A DNA stretch of 64,000 nt from assembly GCF_000003815.2 (NCBI RefSeq), contig NC_049989.1:4300524-4364523 (forward strand), in the 5' to 3' direction. Within the stretch, counting starts at the first letter, position 1; each line of letters begins with the position of its first letter. Origin of the DNA: Branchiostoma floridae (Eukaryota > Chordata > Leptocardii > Amphioxiformes > Branchiostomatidae). A program made the translations under genes and the position numbers. The notes under the pieces are model-generated. The model worked only from the letters and a program-made list of their open reading frames with translations, did no database searches and was not told where the DNA came from. Of the stretch, positions 1 through 13,260 are shown piece after piece.

Positions 1-3000
1 ATCCACATGCAAACATAGCAATTAATGTGTATTATGGAGGAACCCCATTGATAAGAAGGTGCTCATTATAGGGTAATACCTGGCAATTTGTAAAGCTGCC
101 GTGACAGGGTGATGGATGGACACCAACTCACCCTAGCCACAGGTGGTGTTCCAGCAGACTGATGGGAATCCTGGGGTAAGTGCACCTGGGAGCAAGGTAA
201 ATCCTGATATCGGCCATTTTTGCTGCTGCTGAATGTCTTTCTTTGGTTTGGACATATCTTCTTGAAATGTACTTACATTCTACTTACACTGGAACAGATG
301 TGCATTTACCCTCGGCCTCCATCCCAACATGCCCTGTGAACTTAACATCTACGCCATATAATACCTGCCTTCATATTATTGCTCCAATTTACATATGGCT
401 GAAAAATATTGAGTAACACTGTATATGTAGCTTGACTAAATCTTGCTTATAGCAGCCTGCCCCACATCTGCCGGCCTCCTCTGCCGGAAGGGGCAAATTT
501 CAGACATGGACAGCAGAGTTTGTGTTACACACACTACTGTGTATGTAGTCAGACCGGTATACATGTATATCTGTAGCAAAAGCTTGATGGCTTTAGTTTA
601 TCCTCAATGGATCTGGCTGTTAGCGTTCATTAAAGCCTTTGTAGTGAGCTGGTTTCTTATGGAAAAGTTTGTTGAAACTCAAGTTAAGTTGAACATGAAA
701 TGGGTGTGGTGCTGGCTGTCGATGTATGATCTATCTTTATGGCCCACCTGTCCTAAATCTTCCATCTCCAGCGGGACCGCATGCCCGTGCCCTGAGCAGT
801 GACCATGCACTTCCAGTAATGTCAGACCCTCCCTGGAGCCCCTCCCAAAAAGGTTACTGGCCAAAAGGTTGCCGCAAAATCAGGAGTCAGCGACCCAGGA
901 TGTGATTAGACGGCCATGGCAGACCAAGTGGAAAGTCCGCCAGGACTTGGCCCAGTCCCCACAGACAGCAACAGTGTTGCCCCTCTGCGACCAGTGGTAC
1001 TTAGCGCTAATGTCACTTGCTCTCTGGAGCTCCAAACAAAAAGGTTGCTGGTCAAATGTCTCGTTAAGAATCGGGAGGACAGTCAGCCATGAAAGCCATA
1101 TGATTAGGTGGACCTGACAACCGGCTCTCTGTAGATGCTTTTTTCATTATCGCCGAACTGCAATGGTGTTAAAGATAAATGAAACACTTAGAAAGGTAAT
1201 GTTCTTAGGCTTAGAGAAAAGACCCAAGGAATTAGACTGAAGAATGTTTTCCTTTGAATACATCAGAGGTTACAGATTAGGATACATCATGATGTCCATG
1301 ATGCTGACCTTAGCTTTCAACCAACACTCCTCAGCGTTGTGCTTCACTTTATAGTTTTAGGAAAGTAGTTTTTGTGAACTGTGCCAAAAACCTCCACAGT
1401 TCATGATTGGAGTGATGTTACATTGTGTATAATAGCCATCACACTGAAGAAAAAGAGTGGCCGTGCAAAAGATAATCTCAGATGATCTGCTTTTACAACC
1501 ACAAAGAAGAACCCTTGATGGCACCGTGAATTGCCCAAACAAATGACAGCAGAACATGGCAGACAGTGAGTGCTGATTTAGGTCACATTTTGTAACCTTG
1601 CTGAGTTGCATAACCTTTGAAAAAGCAAAGGGCAGCAATAACATAAGCTAGCTTGTCAAAAAAAGTAGTAATGAAATGATGATTTATGATAGTTAGTTCT
1701 GACATTACAGACTAGGGGCTGATTGTCTGTTTAATAGATTAGGGTAGGAGTCTAATTGCAAGGTTGTAACAAGGACATTTTACTTTCAAGCCCGTAATCA
1801 CTATAAGATTAGATAAAATCCTGCAGTAAAATTGTGATTACGATTCTTATCTGCACATAGAAGTTATGGCCATCAGAAGTTCTGTATTGGCTATGTGTAT
1901 GGGTGAAGAAAGCCAAGTAGAATGCGTAGTTGGGGATTTGGGTGAAAGATTTAGACTCCTTGTATTCCCCATATGACCTGTCCATGGAAGCAAATGTGTG
2001 GCTTATTGAAACGTATTCCCCTAAACTAACAACAACCCAAGAGGCACCAGACAAACCAAGGTGTACAACCCAAACCATTTTAGCTGTCTCAATGAAGGTT
2101 AGATGTCCAGGTAATGGATACGCAGATAAACAGTTATACAAGTAACTGAATAGAATTTGGAAACAGTCAGACAATGATGGATCAGATGCTGAAACATCTG
2201 ACCATTTTCAAATTCTATTCAGTTACCTGAGTAATTTTACTTGTAGTACCTTTTTAGCAGTAGTAAACATCAAGCATTTTGCGTCATTTATGTAGGATAA
2301 ACATCCAGGTAAGCAATGTTTGAAGACAATTCATTCAATCTGTACGACTGGATAAAGGGGATAAAGCCTTATAGGGGACAGAGGTAATGGTGAGAAAATA
2401 TTTCCCTGCTCAGCTACTAATGTCCATCTGGTAAATTCAAATGAACTTAAACCCATGGACAGTTGGGTAGATCCCAGGCCTTAAATCTCTGGCCTGATAA
2501 ATGCAAGACACAGTTTAATGCCCTTCAGGGATGGGCCAGGACTATTGGCTGAAGATGTAGACCTGATGAGCTAATGTCAGCGAGCCCTTTGGGCCTGCAC
2601 AGAAAAGGTTAGAAGTTCAGCTCGTGCTCTAGCTATTGCAGGCAGGCAGGCACACATTAAAATGCTATTGCACTTTCCACTAACTGTTAAAATGAGATCT
2701 TGTAACCTATGACTGAAAGAGAGGTCATGAAATAAAGGATCCTGGAGACTGCAGTGTGGAGCGGAGACCCCCAGAGCTTAGACCTGGCATGTGTAAACGT
2801 GGAGGGCAATCAGTGGAAAAACACCACAAACACCGGGATTTGGAAGGCAAACTGTGGCTGTAGATGTGATTGTAGGTTCATAACAATGTGACTGTGTCCT
2901 GGTGCCACATCACACTTGATAGCGTGCCATAACAGGGGCTACGGTGCCAGGAGTTGGGAATGTTCGGCGACGTCTGTGTGTTTTTTTACCGGGCTGTTGA

Positions 3001-5829
3001 TATATGTGCAGTAAAGCTTTGATCAGTCAGATGGGGGTCTGTATGTTTGTCAGTGTCAAAACCTCTTGCTGCAACATTGTATGCATCCATATACATGTTT
3101 GTAAGGTTCAATATGCACTAGAAAATAAACAGTAATGACTAAGACTTTATACGTTTATATTTAAGTTACAAAAAGTGTCCATCATGATAGTAATAGTAGT
3201 GTCACCACAGTTTCCTTGATCCATAGAAGTTCTATAGGCTTCTTGTGTACTTGATCTTTGTCAAGGATCAGTTCCAGTCAACTTTCTTTGGGACCTTTCT
3301 TTAACATTGGCAGATCAGAGTTAGTACTCTATACATAAAAGCTATGGATGCACAGAAACCATACTTTGTTGTGATTTGCCCGTAGCAACCCAGGAATACG
3401 TGTTTAATGTTAAGATGGCCCATTAAGTGCCTTCAAGCCACTAAAACCTTGGTTTAGGCTTAGGATTTGGGGGTCTTTCTGCATACCTTTATTGAACACA
3501 CAAGAAAGAGATGAAGATTTCTTTCCTCCTTTGGGAACTGTAACATTTCCATGGTGAATAATCCTGCAAATGTATCCCTAATCTTCTCCCATATTTGCTC
3601 ATAATGCTGGTAATATGCTGTGAGAAAACTCTCCCGGATATCCTAAGTTTTGGTAAACAGTTGCTGTTTGAGCAAAGGTGCCCTAAGCCCTTTCCTGGAC
3701 CCATCGCTGGGTTTGAGCACTAAGGCTACACCAGAAAGATTAGGTGTATTACTCAACTTAGAAGTGCATGTTCGTGTAATTGGCCACATCATCTTGAATG
3801 CATGTTTCGGATTTCCAGATGGAAACTGCAGCCATGCTAGAAATTATTATGTCTGATTTGCTTGTTCGTTACTACTTATCCTGTGCTATTTTTCTGAGCT
3901 ACATGCAGAATAAAAAAGTGATATTCGAATTATTCTTTGAACCAACTGAAGTGTTAATCTGACTCACAATGCAATAAACTATTTACCCATAAAGACACAG
4001 AAACTACTCTTTTGACTCTTAGCATCAACTTTAAAAGATTAACTGAAGATCCATCTTTAATACTATAATAGGGGATGTAAACTGAGGATCCTGTATTCGA
4101 GGAGGTGCCTTAAGCACATTTAAGGAGAAGCCCTAGCAACCCTACCTGTTAATTTATCCTGCTTCTGAAACAGCAAGGAAAAATTTGCTGCCACTAGGCA
4201 TCAGCTCAAACAAATGATGGACACCAGTACAAAGCTAATTAACCTAAATTGATTCTTGCACAGCTGTCTGAAAGTCTGAGGAATTGGCACCATAAATGAG
4301 CAATTTGTTTTGGAAGAGGATAATATACACAAGTATGATTTGTAATGCAGAATGAAATAGATCTGATGTGCAGTTCAAGTATGCATCAGCAGAGGGCCAG
4401 CTGCCGACATTGTATTCATTGTCCAACGGAAAGTGTGGCCAGCACTTTTGCATTTCATTGAAAAGTTGATAGAGGGCTCTGATTTCGCAACTTGTTCCAG
4501 GCACAAGTCCACAGGGATTTTCCAAGTAAGATTGTTGTCTGTCAGAAAAAGAAAAGACTCTTAAGGGCGCTTACATCATCTCCTGTACATAACCAAGATT
4601 TAGTTCTAAACAGCCTTGTAGTATCTAAATAGAAAAACAGACTCCTTTGTGAGCAACAAATTTGCAGGTCAACTGAACCATTAAAGTGTCTTGATTAAAT
4701 AATGTGTATGATGTGACTGTAACACTACTAACATGATAAAATGAAACCTATACGTACATGTACCTAGAAGTAAAGTTTTTCTGCATATACACTTTGGGAG
4801 ATGAATGTTCCAAACTGTTGTGTCTGGGCAGCAATAAAACTGAGATGGAATTTCCCAACCGTCCTCCCATTTTCTGTGCCAGCCCATTAAGCTGTGAACT
4901 GTGTATCAAATCCGAACAGACACGACCATATTTGTTGTAAATAATTCATCTCATCAAATTTCCTGATACTTTTGTCATAAATGCACCATTTCCCCCCCAG
5001 GCTGGTGATAAATCCTGAAGTATCTGTGCCGTTACAGTGCGAATGTTCCACATCAAACATACATGGGGTAGTTTACAGCCGACACCAAACATTGATACGG
5101 CAAAAAACCATAAATTTCTGCGGCGAGAACTCGCTTCCTTCCAGTGGGAAACCAAACAGTTTGGCTTGCCAACATTCACTCTGTCAGTTGGATGTCTGAT
5201 GAATGTGGCAATTGCATTTCTGTACATTGCTTGCGAAAACAGTTAAATTCTTTTCCTTCAGAAATTCTTCATTCTTACCAGCGGCGCAAGGAATAAGGAT
5301 GAGGTCACGTGTGGAGAAGTTGTGCAATTTCCATCAACCTAGAGTAGTGGCAATATGGATAACGGAGGCTCTGCCTGAAGTGTGGCACTTGAAAGTGTTT
5401 GTGGTCTAATGTTCCCATGGTTCAACCTTATAACGGTCGCCTCGGGAGCGTAATCATCCTAAGATGCCTTTTTGAATCCTCAAAAAAGCCCCGTCTGAGA
5501 ACTCAGCATAACATCATTACCCCGATATAACCTGCAAGGTGCTCAAGTGAACCTTAGCATCACTTCCTAGTTGCCTCCCGATGAACCACTTGGACTTCAA
5601 ATCCCTTAAGTGTACAACCACTCTACCAGTCTAAAGTTTTCCTCATTCGCCGTACACTTCCAAATCCCTGCATGACCACAGGCTGGATGTTGTTACGTTA
5701 TGTTATGGGCATAGAGGGAGAAATATTCCTTCCCCTTGCCCTCTGCACGCTCTGCCTGTCGACCGTTTGGACCTCCAAATCCGGGTGGATTCAATAAATT
5801 TCGCCCATCTAAACTTTTCTCATTCTCCT
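1..5829. other. Non-coding stretch, presumed intron or upstream flank
   Basis: All open frames here are short (up to 121 codons, antisense 1809-2174) and lack splice context, codon bias or recognisable domains. Besides the fold-back element at 2142-2226 and a short CAGG run near 2640, I see ordinary TG/CA-rich intron-like sequence with few CpGs. The AUTS2-like gene, if real, is transcribed left to right, so this lies upstream of or within its 5' introns. Confidence 0.5.
2142..2226. mobile_element. Fold-back (MITE-like) element, copy 1
   Basis: A left arm at 2142-2163 (starting GTAACTGAATAGAATTTGG) is the near-perfect reverse complement of 2205-2226 (ending AATTCTATTCAGTTAC), with one mismatch in 22 bp. 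Inside, TCAGATG, a 6-nt loop and CATCTGA form a second perfect hairpin. The right half (TCTGACCATTTTCAAATTCTATTCAGTTAC region) closely resembles the right half of the fold-back at 50743-50789, so the two are members of one family. There is no coding capacity. I infer a non-autonomous DNA element. Its true ends and target-site duplication are not clear. Confidence 0.6.
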
Positions 5830-6140
5830 AATGTTTCCCGAGCCCAGGGCACCCGAGCAACCCTGCGTTATTGCACTTTCTGCCATTACAAACTTGCCAA
5901 ATGTCAGCTGCTGACCTTCCAGTGCCTTATCACCCTGTTTTTACACCATTTCCACCATGCTCCCCCGAGAGGGGCCGTAAATTTGCACCATAGCAACTTT
6001 TACCGTCTCCTAATATCGACTAAATTTCGTGTTGGTCGCGAGAGGCCATCTGTTCGGCAGTTTAATATCTGCCCGGCACGCCCTTGCGGATGATTGGTGT
6101 CTGTACGGACAGGAGTTTTACGCAGGGCCCGTGGCCTCAC
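5830..6140. promoter_or_regulatory. CpG-retaining island, possible conserved regulatory element
   Basis: A block around 5970-6100 holds many CpGs (GGTCGCGAGAGGCC, CCCGGCACGCCC) mixed with AT words (CTAATATCGAC, TTTAATATCTG), unlike the CpG-poor flanks. No frame here has coding character. The texture is that of a conserved non-coding element. Function is inferred from composition only. Confidence 0.3.
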
Positions 6141-8179
6141 CCCCAGCTGAAGTGAAAGCGTAGCAGATTTGTTATATGTCATTGTCACCTTTTTGACTGT
6201 AAAAAAAAAGGCTATCAAAAAACTTTGTAGCGCTTAATGTGAGGTTAAAATGTTAGCTGATAACTAGGACGCCATCCTTTGACGATACCGACTTAAGCAC
6301 TGCGTGAAAAAATATACAAAAAGTTAAAAAAAAATGATATTTGAAGCAGGACTGTCTCCAGTTTTTTTTAAGAGAGCCAGGGAGCCCGTGTTGTTAAACT
6401 TTGTTGTTAATGTCATTTAAGCTTACAAATATACAATTTCATTAATTTCATATGAAGGATGTTTTGGATAGAGAAGATGAATTGTTAACGTCCAAGCAAG
6501 CAGATTTACATCCTGGAGGAAAGATGGGTCCTGGAGACTACCCCAGTGTAGTTTAAAAATGGGTTAGCAATCCAAATTTTGTGTGATACTGCACCCTAAA
6601 GTGTTCAAGTAAAATGCTATTATTTTTTATTGCTTTGTTTGTGGCTGGTGCCCGTTATGGATGATAGTCTTGACTTCTCCGTGATAATGAATACCTGACT
6701 ATGCTGGTACAATACCTCATATATGGGCTTACAGGGAAAGGAATTTAATCTGTTTTTATGGAAGCTATAAAAACTGAGAAAGGGCATTACAGTATTACAT
6801 ACATATGTACCTTGTACATGGGGAGAGTGTTTCAGCATTTTATCAATTGCTTAATGTAGAAAATGATTAGAAGATTTATTAAGAAAAATGTTATCAATAG
6901 TGTCCTTGTTGTAATTCTTCTAAGACTCTCAACATCTGTAAAAGAAACACTGGAAACATCTCAGCATTAAGACTTCAAACCTACGACTTCTTGGAATTGA
7001 TGAAAACCAGTAGCTGTGTTGATTTGGCCTGACAGGCCTGACTGAGGATTTATGAACTTGTGTCCAATAACCACACCACCCCCTGACACCCCTGCCCCAC
7101 ACAAGCAGATTAAAAGTTCACACTGCCACTGGGGAGCCAAATTTCATATAGCCCGAAACCTTGGGTTCACTCTACCCATTTAGTCTGCCAGTCATCCAGT
7201 ATGGGCCCAGGCCTCCTGCCTTTGTGGCAGACTGGGGGAAATATGTTTTGCCAATATGGCCAGATGTATTGGTACTCTTCACAAGTTTTCTTTTTCTGTT
7301 TTCCCCTCATTTATCTATTTGTTTATTGATCTTGTAGGGTCTTCTCTTCAGTTTTCGAGAAAATGATTTCCAAGGGAGACCTTTTACTTAGCAACATAAA
7401 ATGTAAATAATCAAACATAGGAGTAATGAGTTATCTGATTAACTAAAATTCCCTTGCATAAGAACATGCTCAGAATTTTGGCAGTAATGTCTTTTTCTAT
7501 AGGGAGATGTACAAATGGTTACATATTTAGAATCTAACATTTATTTCAAGCAAAGCTCGCCTGCCCCAAAAGTGAGATTTTCTGCTACACAGTAAAACAT
7601 GGCTACCAGGACAATGTAGCTTTCTCTCCGGAGGTAAATCTCACATGTAGGTTTTGGATGCTTAAAAACCTGGTCAATTAGCTAGTGTGGTGGAATAAAA
7701 TCCAAAGACACAAACAAGATGTGTCAAATATAGCTGGTTCAAAAATGATGTTAACACGCTGTAACAACTCAATGTTGTATATTTTATTACATTTCCATTG
7801 GTGATAATTCGACTATCTAATTACATGTGATAAACCAGTAGAGTCATGACGCTTCCTCAATGCCTGTAGTCTGTAATAAACCTGGACACGGTTGGGAATT
7901 AATGTCTAGAAACATGATAACTTTCAAGGGCAGCTTAAGTAACAACACTTCTGAGTGATGTAAAGTCATACATTCTAATTGCAGTTTGTAGCCAGACTTC
8001 TGTTCCTGTTAGCAGCCAACTGAGTTGACGATCATAAAAATCATGACAAGTATGTTCATGTAGAGAAGTATGTTCATGTAGACTCACGCCTTGGAACAGA
8101 AAGGGGAGAACTAATCTAATAGTTTCATTGCCTTGCTTGTAGCTGGTGTCAGGCAACTCGGTTGCTCATCTCGCAGTCA
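6141..8179. other. Non-coding, intron-like; short tandem duplication
   Basis: Low-CpG, AT-rich sequence with no supported gene. The only structure noted is a tandem 18-bp duplication at 8048-8083 (AAGTATGTTCATGTAGA twice). Confidence 0.5.
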
Positions 8180-8570
8180 GCACACCTTTTTAGCACCTTG
8201 CGTCGGCCCGTCTCCACTGCGGATCTTCTGCGTGGTCCCACACCACTGTGGTTAGCAGGGCGAAGTCAGGAGGTGTGATACAAGCTAACAGCGGGATTTG
8301 TGTGGCCTTAATCACTTATTAACTTCCGATCTGTATGCTTGGCCGGGTCTTATGAGCCGGCGCATTACCTATGCATGGGACCAGCTGCCTTCAGGCAAAC
8401 CTTGGGTCTGCTGTATTAATTTCGGTGTGTTAGCGTCCTGGAAGGGTGTTGGTGATGTGATGGGAATCGCTGATGGTCTCCCGGGCTCCCCGTCTAATGT
8501 CTCCAGCCACAGGACTGTAAGGAACTGCGTGAAATATTTAAGAATGGATTTTCCCTCCCCCTGATGGTGG
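8180..8570. promoter_or_regulatory. Possible regulatory island
   Basis: CpG-bearing segment with TGCGTCGGCCCGTC, CTATGCATGGGACCAGCTG (an octamer-like ATGCAT next to an E-box CAGCTG) and TATTAATTTCGG. Open frame 8298-8564 shows no domain or splice context. Regulatory status is inferred from texture only. Confidence 0.25.
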
Positions 8571-9299
8571 GTATATTGCAGACGGCAAAGTGGGGATAAA
8601 GTAGCAAATTTTCACGCATGGTCTGCCAACTGTTATGTGGCAGATTTGGACGTAATGTGTCAGAGGGAATGGGGCAGAAATATTCAATATTTCGGGATAT
8701 TTCAACACTTTAGTCCAATATCTAATTCCAGGCCCTATATCCCATGCTTTTATGGCAGATCAAGTGATTTGGCAGACATATGATTCATGTAGACAGGCCC
8801 TGATTGTTATGTAGCCCTGCACCTGAGACAGAGAATGACTCAGTCTTACCTGGCTTCCAGCTAATTGTCAATGAAGTCTTTACAGGCTGGTGATAGGATG
8901 GTTGGTTTGAACACTTTTCTGTATGGGCCTATTATCACTTCTGATGTGTTAATGCCTGCAGCTAGGCTTGTTTCACTGTGTTTGCTTTAGGAATAACATG
9001 GCACTCTGCCGGCTTGGTGACCTTGGAGAGCTTTGGTTGCAAACTTTGTAATTTAAACTCTTGCCTGTGTTGGCAGTGCCTTTCCCCCATCTCATAAATG
9101 ATGTACTTCTACTCCAAAACTCAGTGGTACAGTGGCGCACTGTATATGGTTGTAAGCCCGTGTGTTTAGAAAGTAGCAGTTAATGCATACTGTTGGATTT
9201 GCCTATGGAGAACTAAATGCCAGAGAATAGTCGATAAGGCATCAGAAGAAATGCCAGAGAATACAAACCTTAAATTTAAAAAGAAAGTTTTGTTCCCTT

Positions 9300-9510
9300 C
9301 CAATCCAGGCTAGAATGAGGAGCCGCCGTAACCTGGACCAATTTGGAGCTGATATCTATAAACCTGAGCTCCCCGAGGAGGTTGCAAATCGGGGATGAAG
9401 AGCTTATGATGGAGAAATAAGTAGCTCCATTATTTAGGAGAAATCCTGCGGAGTGGGGAATTACAGACTGTAATATATTGCAGCTTACCCAGTTATCCTG
9501 GTTATAAACG
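9300..9510. promoter_or_regulatory. Possible regulatory island
   Basis: About 200 bp of mixed CpG and AT words (GAGCCGCCGTAACC, GGAGCTGATATC, AAATCGGGGATGAAG, AATCCTGCGGAG) set off sharply from TG-rich flanks. No coding signal. Texture matches the other islands in the window. Confidence 0.3.
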
Positions 9511-12007
9511 CCCTTTACATGAGTTTGGGGAAATCCAGGAAAATGGATTCAAAGACGTCCTTCTTTCAACTAATTCTCCTGAAGATTTTGCCGGCATATT
9601 ATGTTAAATGAAGACAAATAGGCAGTATCCTCAACAGTCAAAAAGTCATAATGCAGAACTTAGGAGAAAGTGGAAGACTTGGTATGGTGGTAAAGACCAT
9701 AGCATTCGCATTGTATATGAGATGATTTGAATTGGTAGTTTAATAATTGACAGATTTCTATTAATATGAAATGAGAATGGTAATCATTTTTATTTCAGGT
9801 TAATGGCAAGAAGATAAATTTTAAATCAGTCAACATCTAATTTAGATGAAACATCATTTGCTTTTTTCATTGACAGTTGTAAAAATAAGATTTTTGTATG
9901 AGCCATTTACAAATTTTGGTACCAAAAACTCTATAATGACAGAATTGAGCTCAGCGGAACAGCGTGGAGTTCAGGTTTTGATTTTTTTTAGTTTTCTCAT
10001 CTCATTTGCTCAGAGGGACACACAGCACCCAAAGTTCATTAATGCACCTGCAAAAAAAAAAAAGTTCAAACTTGGAAGTTGCCTGTGTCTGTCCAAGGTA
10101 CTGAAACATAGCTGTTAAACCTGGCTTTTACAGGCAGAAATCCTAGCCTTTTATTTCTTTATGGCTCTGAGGAAAAACATTTAATTTTGCATGAACTTGA
10201 GCAGTTAGAAGCTTTTATGACCATTATCCAGGGATTTGGGGGATTTCTGTCCACTTCTATTTGTTATGACAGCTTTTAAAGGCTTTCACATGTTGCCATT
10301 GCAATAAACATGACCAAATATAGGGATCTGTGGGAACTAAACTGCCATTACAAGTGAACTAGATGGACCAATGTCTATCCAGATTGCTTGCTTGCCACTC
10401 AAATGGCCCATTTGACAAAATCGTTGGTCTGACGGCCCAGTCAGCCTGTCCTATCCCTTAAATGGCAGGCAAGTGAGTATCTGACATATATTGACACAGA
10501 CACGTGGAAATTGACAAACTCGAAGCTTGTTAAGTGAAGTTTTCAGCCTATAATTAGCACCTTGTCATTTCTTCAATGAATTGCTAATTTTTGCTTTTAA
10601 GTCGCAATGGGGAATTGTGAAGGCTCATGTTCTTGACTTACAGCCCACGCTGGGAAGATTTGTGACACAAAGTCATCTTACGATATTCGTTTTAGTTTAA
10701 ATGCATATAGGCTGATCAGGCTACTGTATTTTCCTTTATCCTTTGGTATCCCCAATTATGCTTAAAAGCAAACTTTGTAAAGTAGGATTTTCCCGTTCAT
10801 AATCCTGCTGACATTTTCCTTTGATGAACCAATTTATTTTACAAGGTGGATCACATGGCTCCGAGCTGCAGATTTTCAAAGATCAAATCTCTGCCTCAGG
10901 ATTGGACGACAGAGATCTGTGAATTTCCAGGGATTGAGACAGTTGGGGTCACTAATACCTATAAACCCTTAGTATACATAAAGCAGATATGAAAATACAT
11001 TTGTGAAATTCTTTGATTTTACATTTGTTACTATGTATGAGACATCGTTTTAGAGAACAGTCATTTAGAAATAACAAACTGTTCAATTGCAATTTTCTTT
11101 ATTAAAAAGATGACCTATTTGCTTTTTTTTCACCATTTTTGAAAAATCACTGGATATTGTTATTTTAAATGTTATGGCTTGGACAAGTTTATTTTTGTCA
11201 GTAGCTTTGTGGTGAGGTAACATTGATGGTCAGAGGTCAGAGTTTCATAACTGCTCTTTTCAGTTTCCATCCAAGTTTAGAATACAGCCTGTACAGCTCT
11301 AGAGGATTCATCGCATGTCAGAAATCCTTTAAGATCCCCTATTGATCAAACACAATGGAAACATTCCCAGTGAAATGGAAACTGCATACAGGGTGGCAAA
11401 TCCAGGTGAGCTGCAATCATCGGTGTGTACTAATCCAAGTGTTACCTACAGGTTCTCACTAATCTCCTACTTACAGCTTTACATTGAAAAACTGGATTTC
11501 GGATGATGGCAAAAACATTTCTTTTTTTCTTCTTTCTTTACTACTAATTCGTTTGTTAATGGGGAGTTTGTGTTTGTAGAAGTCAGTAGAAGTATGGATG
11601 AATCAGTATTGTAACAAAATTGGAAATCTGCCCAAATCAGAATCAGAGTCAGATTCAGAATAAAAGTCAAACCATCCTTGGTCAAACCCTGCATTATTAT
11701 TAAGATAGCCCAAGACTCAATTTGATAAATTGGCCCAGATAACTTTTGTTTCATAACCTGCTATTCAATTTTGGATCCATTTTTGGAAAAATGTGTTTCA
11801 TTGTATTATGAGGTAAGCTTGTTTAACAGGTAATCGGATTCGGCTTGCCTAATCGGGTATTTGCAGTCGTGCATTGATTAAATAAGCTGGGACTCAAGAC
11901 TGTTGATGAGTATTGTAGCCTTTTACGATAATCATGGTATCTCACTGATAGGCTGTGCAAATTGACAAGGAAGAAAATAGACTTTTTTCTTTGCTTTGCT
12001 TCTACAC

Positions 12008-12054
<47 letters not shown>

Positions 12055-12189
12055 ATACATACAAATGTAGCAGGTAGGCTGGTCTAATAAAGCCCCATGT
12101 TCAAAGTTTGGTACACATTACATGTGTATATGCTGACAAGAGGACACCAGGCTGTTTATCTAAAAAGGCTGCTATTTCCCACAGTGTAT
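9511..12189. other. Non-coding, intron-like
   Basis: AT-rich sequence with no supported gene. It contains the CA microsatellite at 12014-12050, annotated separately. Short frames such as 9846-10118 and 11479-11754 (antisense) look random. Confidence 0.5.
12014..12050. repeat. (CA)n dinucleotide microsatellite
   Basis: About eighteen uninterrupted CA units, followed by imperfect ACATACACATACATAC. It makes the spurious Cys/Val repeat frame on the minus strand at 11823-12056. Confidence 0.95.
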
Positions 12190-13260
12190 ACAGAAGATAA
12201 ATGTTTTGGATTTCCCTCTGGGGGAAGTGTAGGACACACGTATTTCATTCGGGGGGATATGAGGAAAGTGTGACCATTCGTCACTGGTAATTCTCCCCAG
12301 CACACTGGCAGGATTTGGGTATCTCACCAGAGATAGGGCCGCGCGTGGAGAAAGTGTCGGCTCTTCTTCAAAATGATGCCTCGGAGTCTCGTAAAATGTG
12401 AGCATTTCTCAGCGGTAATCCCGCAAAGCCTAGGAGGTGTGGGTGCCTTCTCCGGGCCGTAATGCCTTCCAGCTCTCCGAGTGTGCACATTTCACAAAGT
12501 AAAGCCCGCTAAACCCCAAACTCATCACATCTAACAGCTTCCTGAGACACAAATTCCCCAAGTGTGGGTACAAATGCCTGCCCTTAATCCCCGATGCATA
12601 CTTATTTCTCTGAAGCTTTAGCGGGGAGCTCTTGTGGAATCCTCCAATCCATTCTGAGGATAGGGAAACGCACTCAGGACAATCAGAAGGATCCATGCCT
12701 GCTCCTGGCAAATTCGGCAACTTTTGGGAAGTGGCACTTGAGAATCCGTCCAGGAGGGCCCACATAAGAACATCTCACGTTTCTATTTCATATCCATTTC
12801 ATGTCTAAGCCCCTGTCGATTAGCAGGTGGCATGAAAGATTTTCCAGCGCTGGTTGAAGATCTCTGTCTTACCTTTGGTCACGGAAAAGTTTTTATTCTC
12901 GCGTTGGCAATACAGGCAGCGTTAAGCCTGTGGAACAGTTTGCCAACTGCAAGCAAGTTGTCATCTTCTAGAACATGTACATGTAGATTTCCTCCTCAGT
13001 CTTAGCTCCTTACCTCCGAAAATCCTACCTTCTATGGGTTCACAAGTCCTCCTACGTATCGATTTCTGCTATGACGAGCATTCGTCGCTGTAGTTCTTGA
13101 TCCTGGAGTTACTACAAAAGTCGGAGAAAATTCATGACACAGATCCGGAAACACCAAGACTCTTGCGATACAAATCCCGGCTAAACATCTTATTTCCCTT
13201 TGAATTATAAAAAAGCAAGTTTGCCATTAATACTTCCATCCTTAAGCTGATGTCACCAGA
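12190..13260. promoter_or_regulatory. Large candidate regulatory island
   Basis: Roughly 1 kb enriched for CpG and Otx/bicoid-type TAATCC/GGATTA words: GGTAATCCCGC near 12413-12424 and CTTAATCCCCGATGC near 12583. Other CpG-retaining blocks are GGGCCGCGCGTGG and CTCCGGGCCGTAATGCC. The 12.86-13.2 kb part adds TTCTCGCGTTGGC and TACGTATCGATT. Antisense frames of 77 and 111 codons fall inside but lack domains and splice logic. It is best read as one or more conserved non-coding enhancers within an intron. Conservation itself cannot be seen from one sequence. Confidence 0.38.

Noticed and set aside
5550-5630. Minus-strand tRNA-like string with TGGTAGAGTGGTTG
   Set aside because: The would-be A and B boxes are only about 11 nt apart and the B-box is degenerate, so no cloverleaf is possible.
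12890-12946. Minus-strand segment with acceptor-like CCACAG and donor GTAAGA
   Set aside because: All three frames contain stops, so it is not a coding exon.
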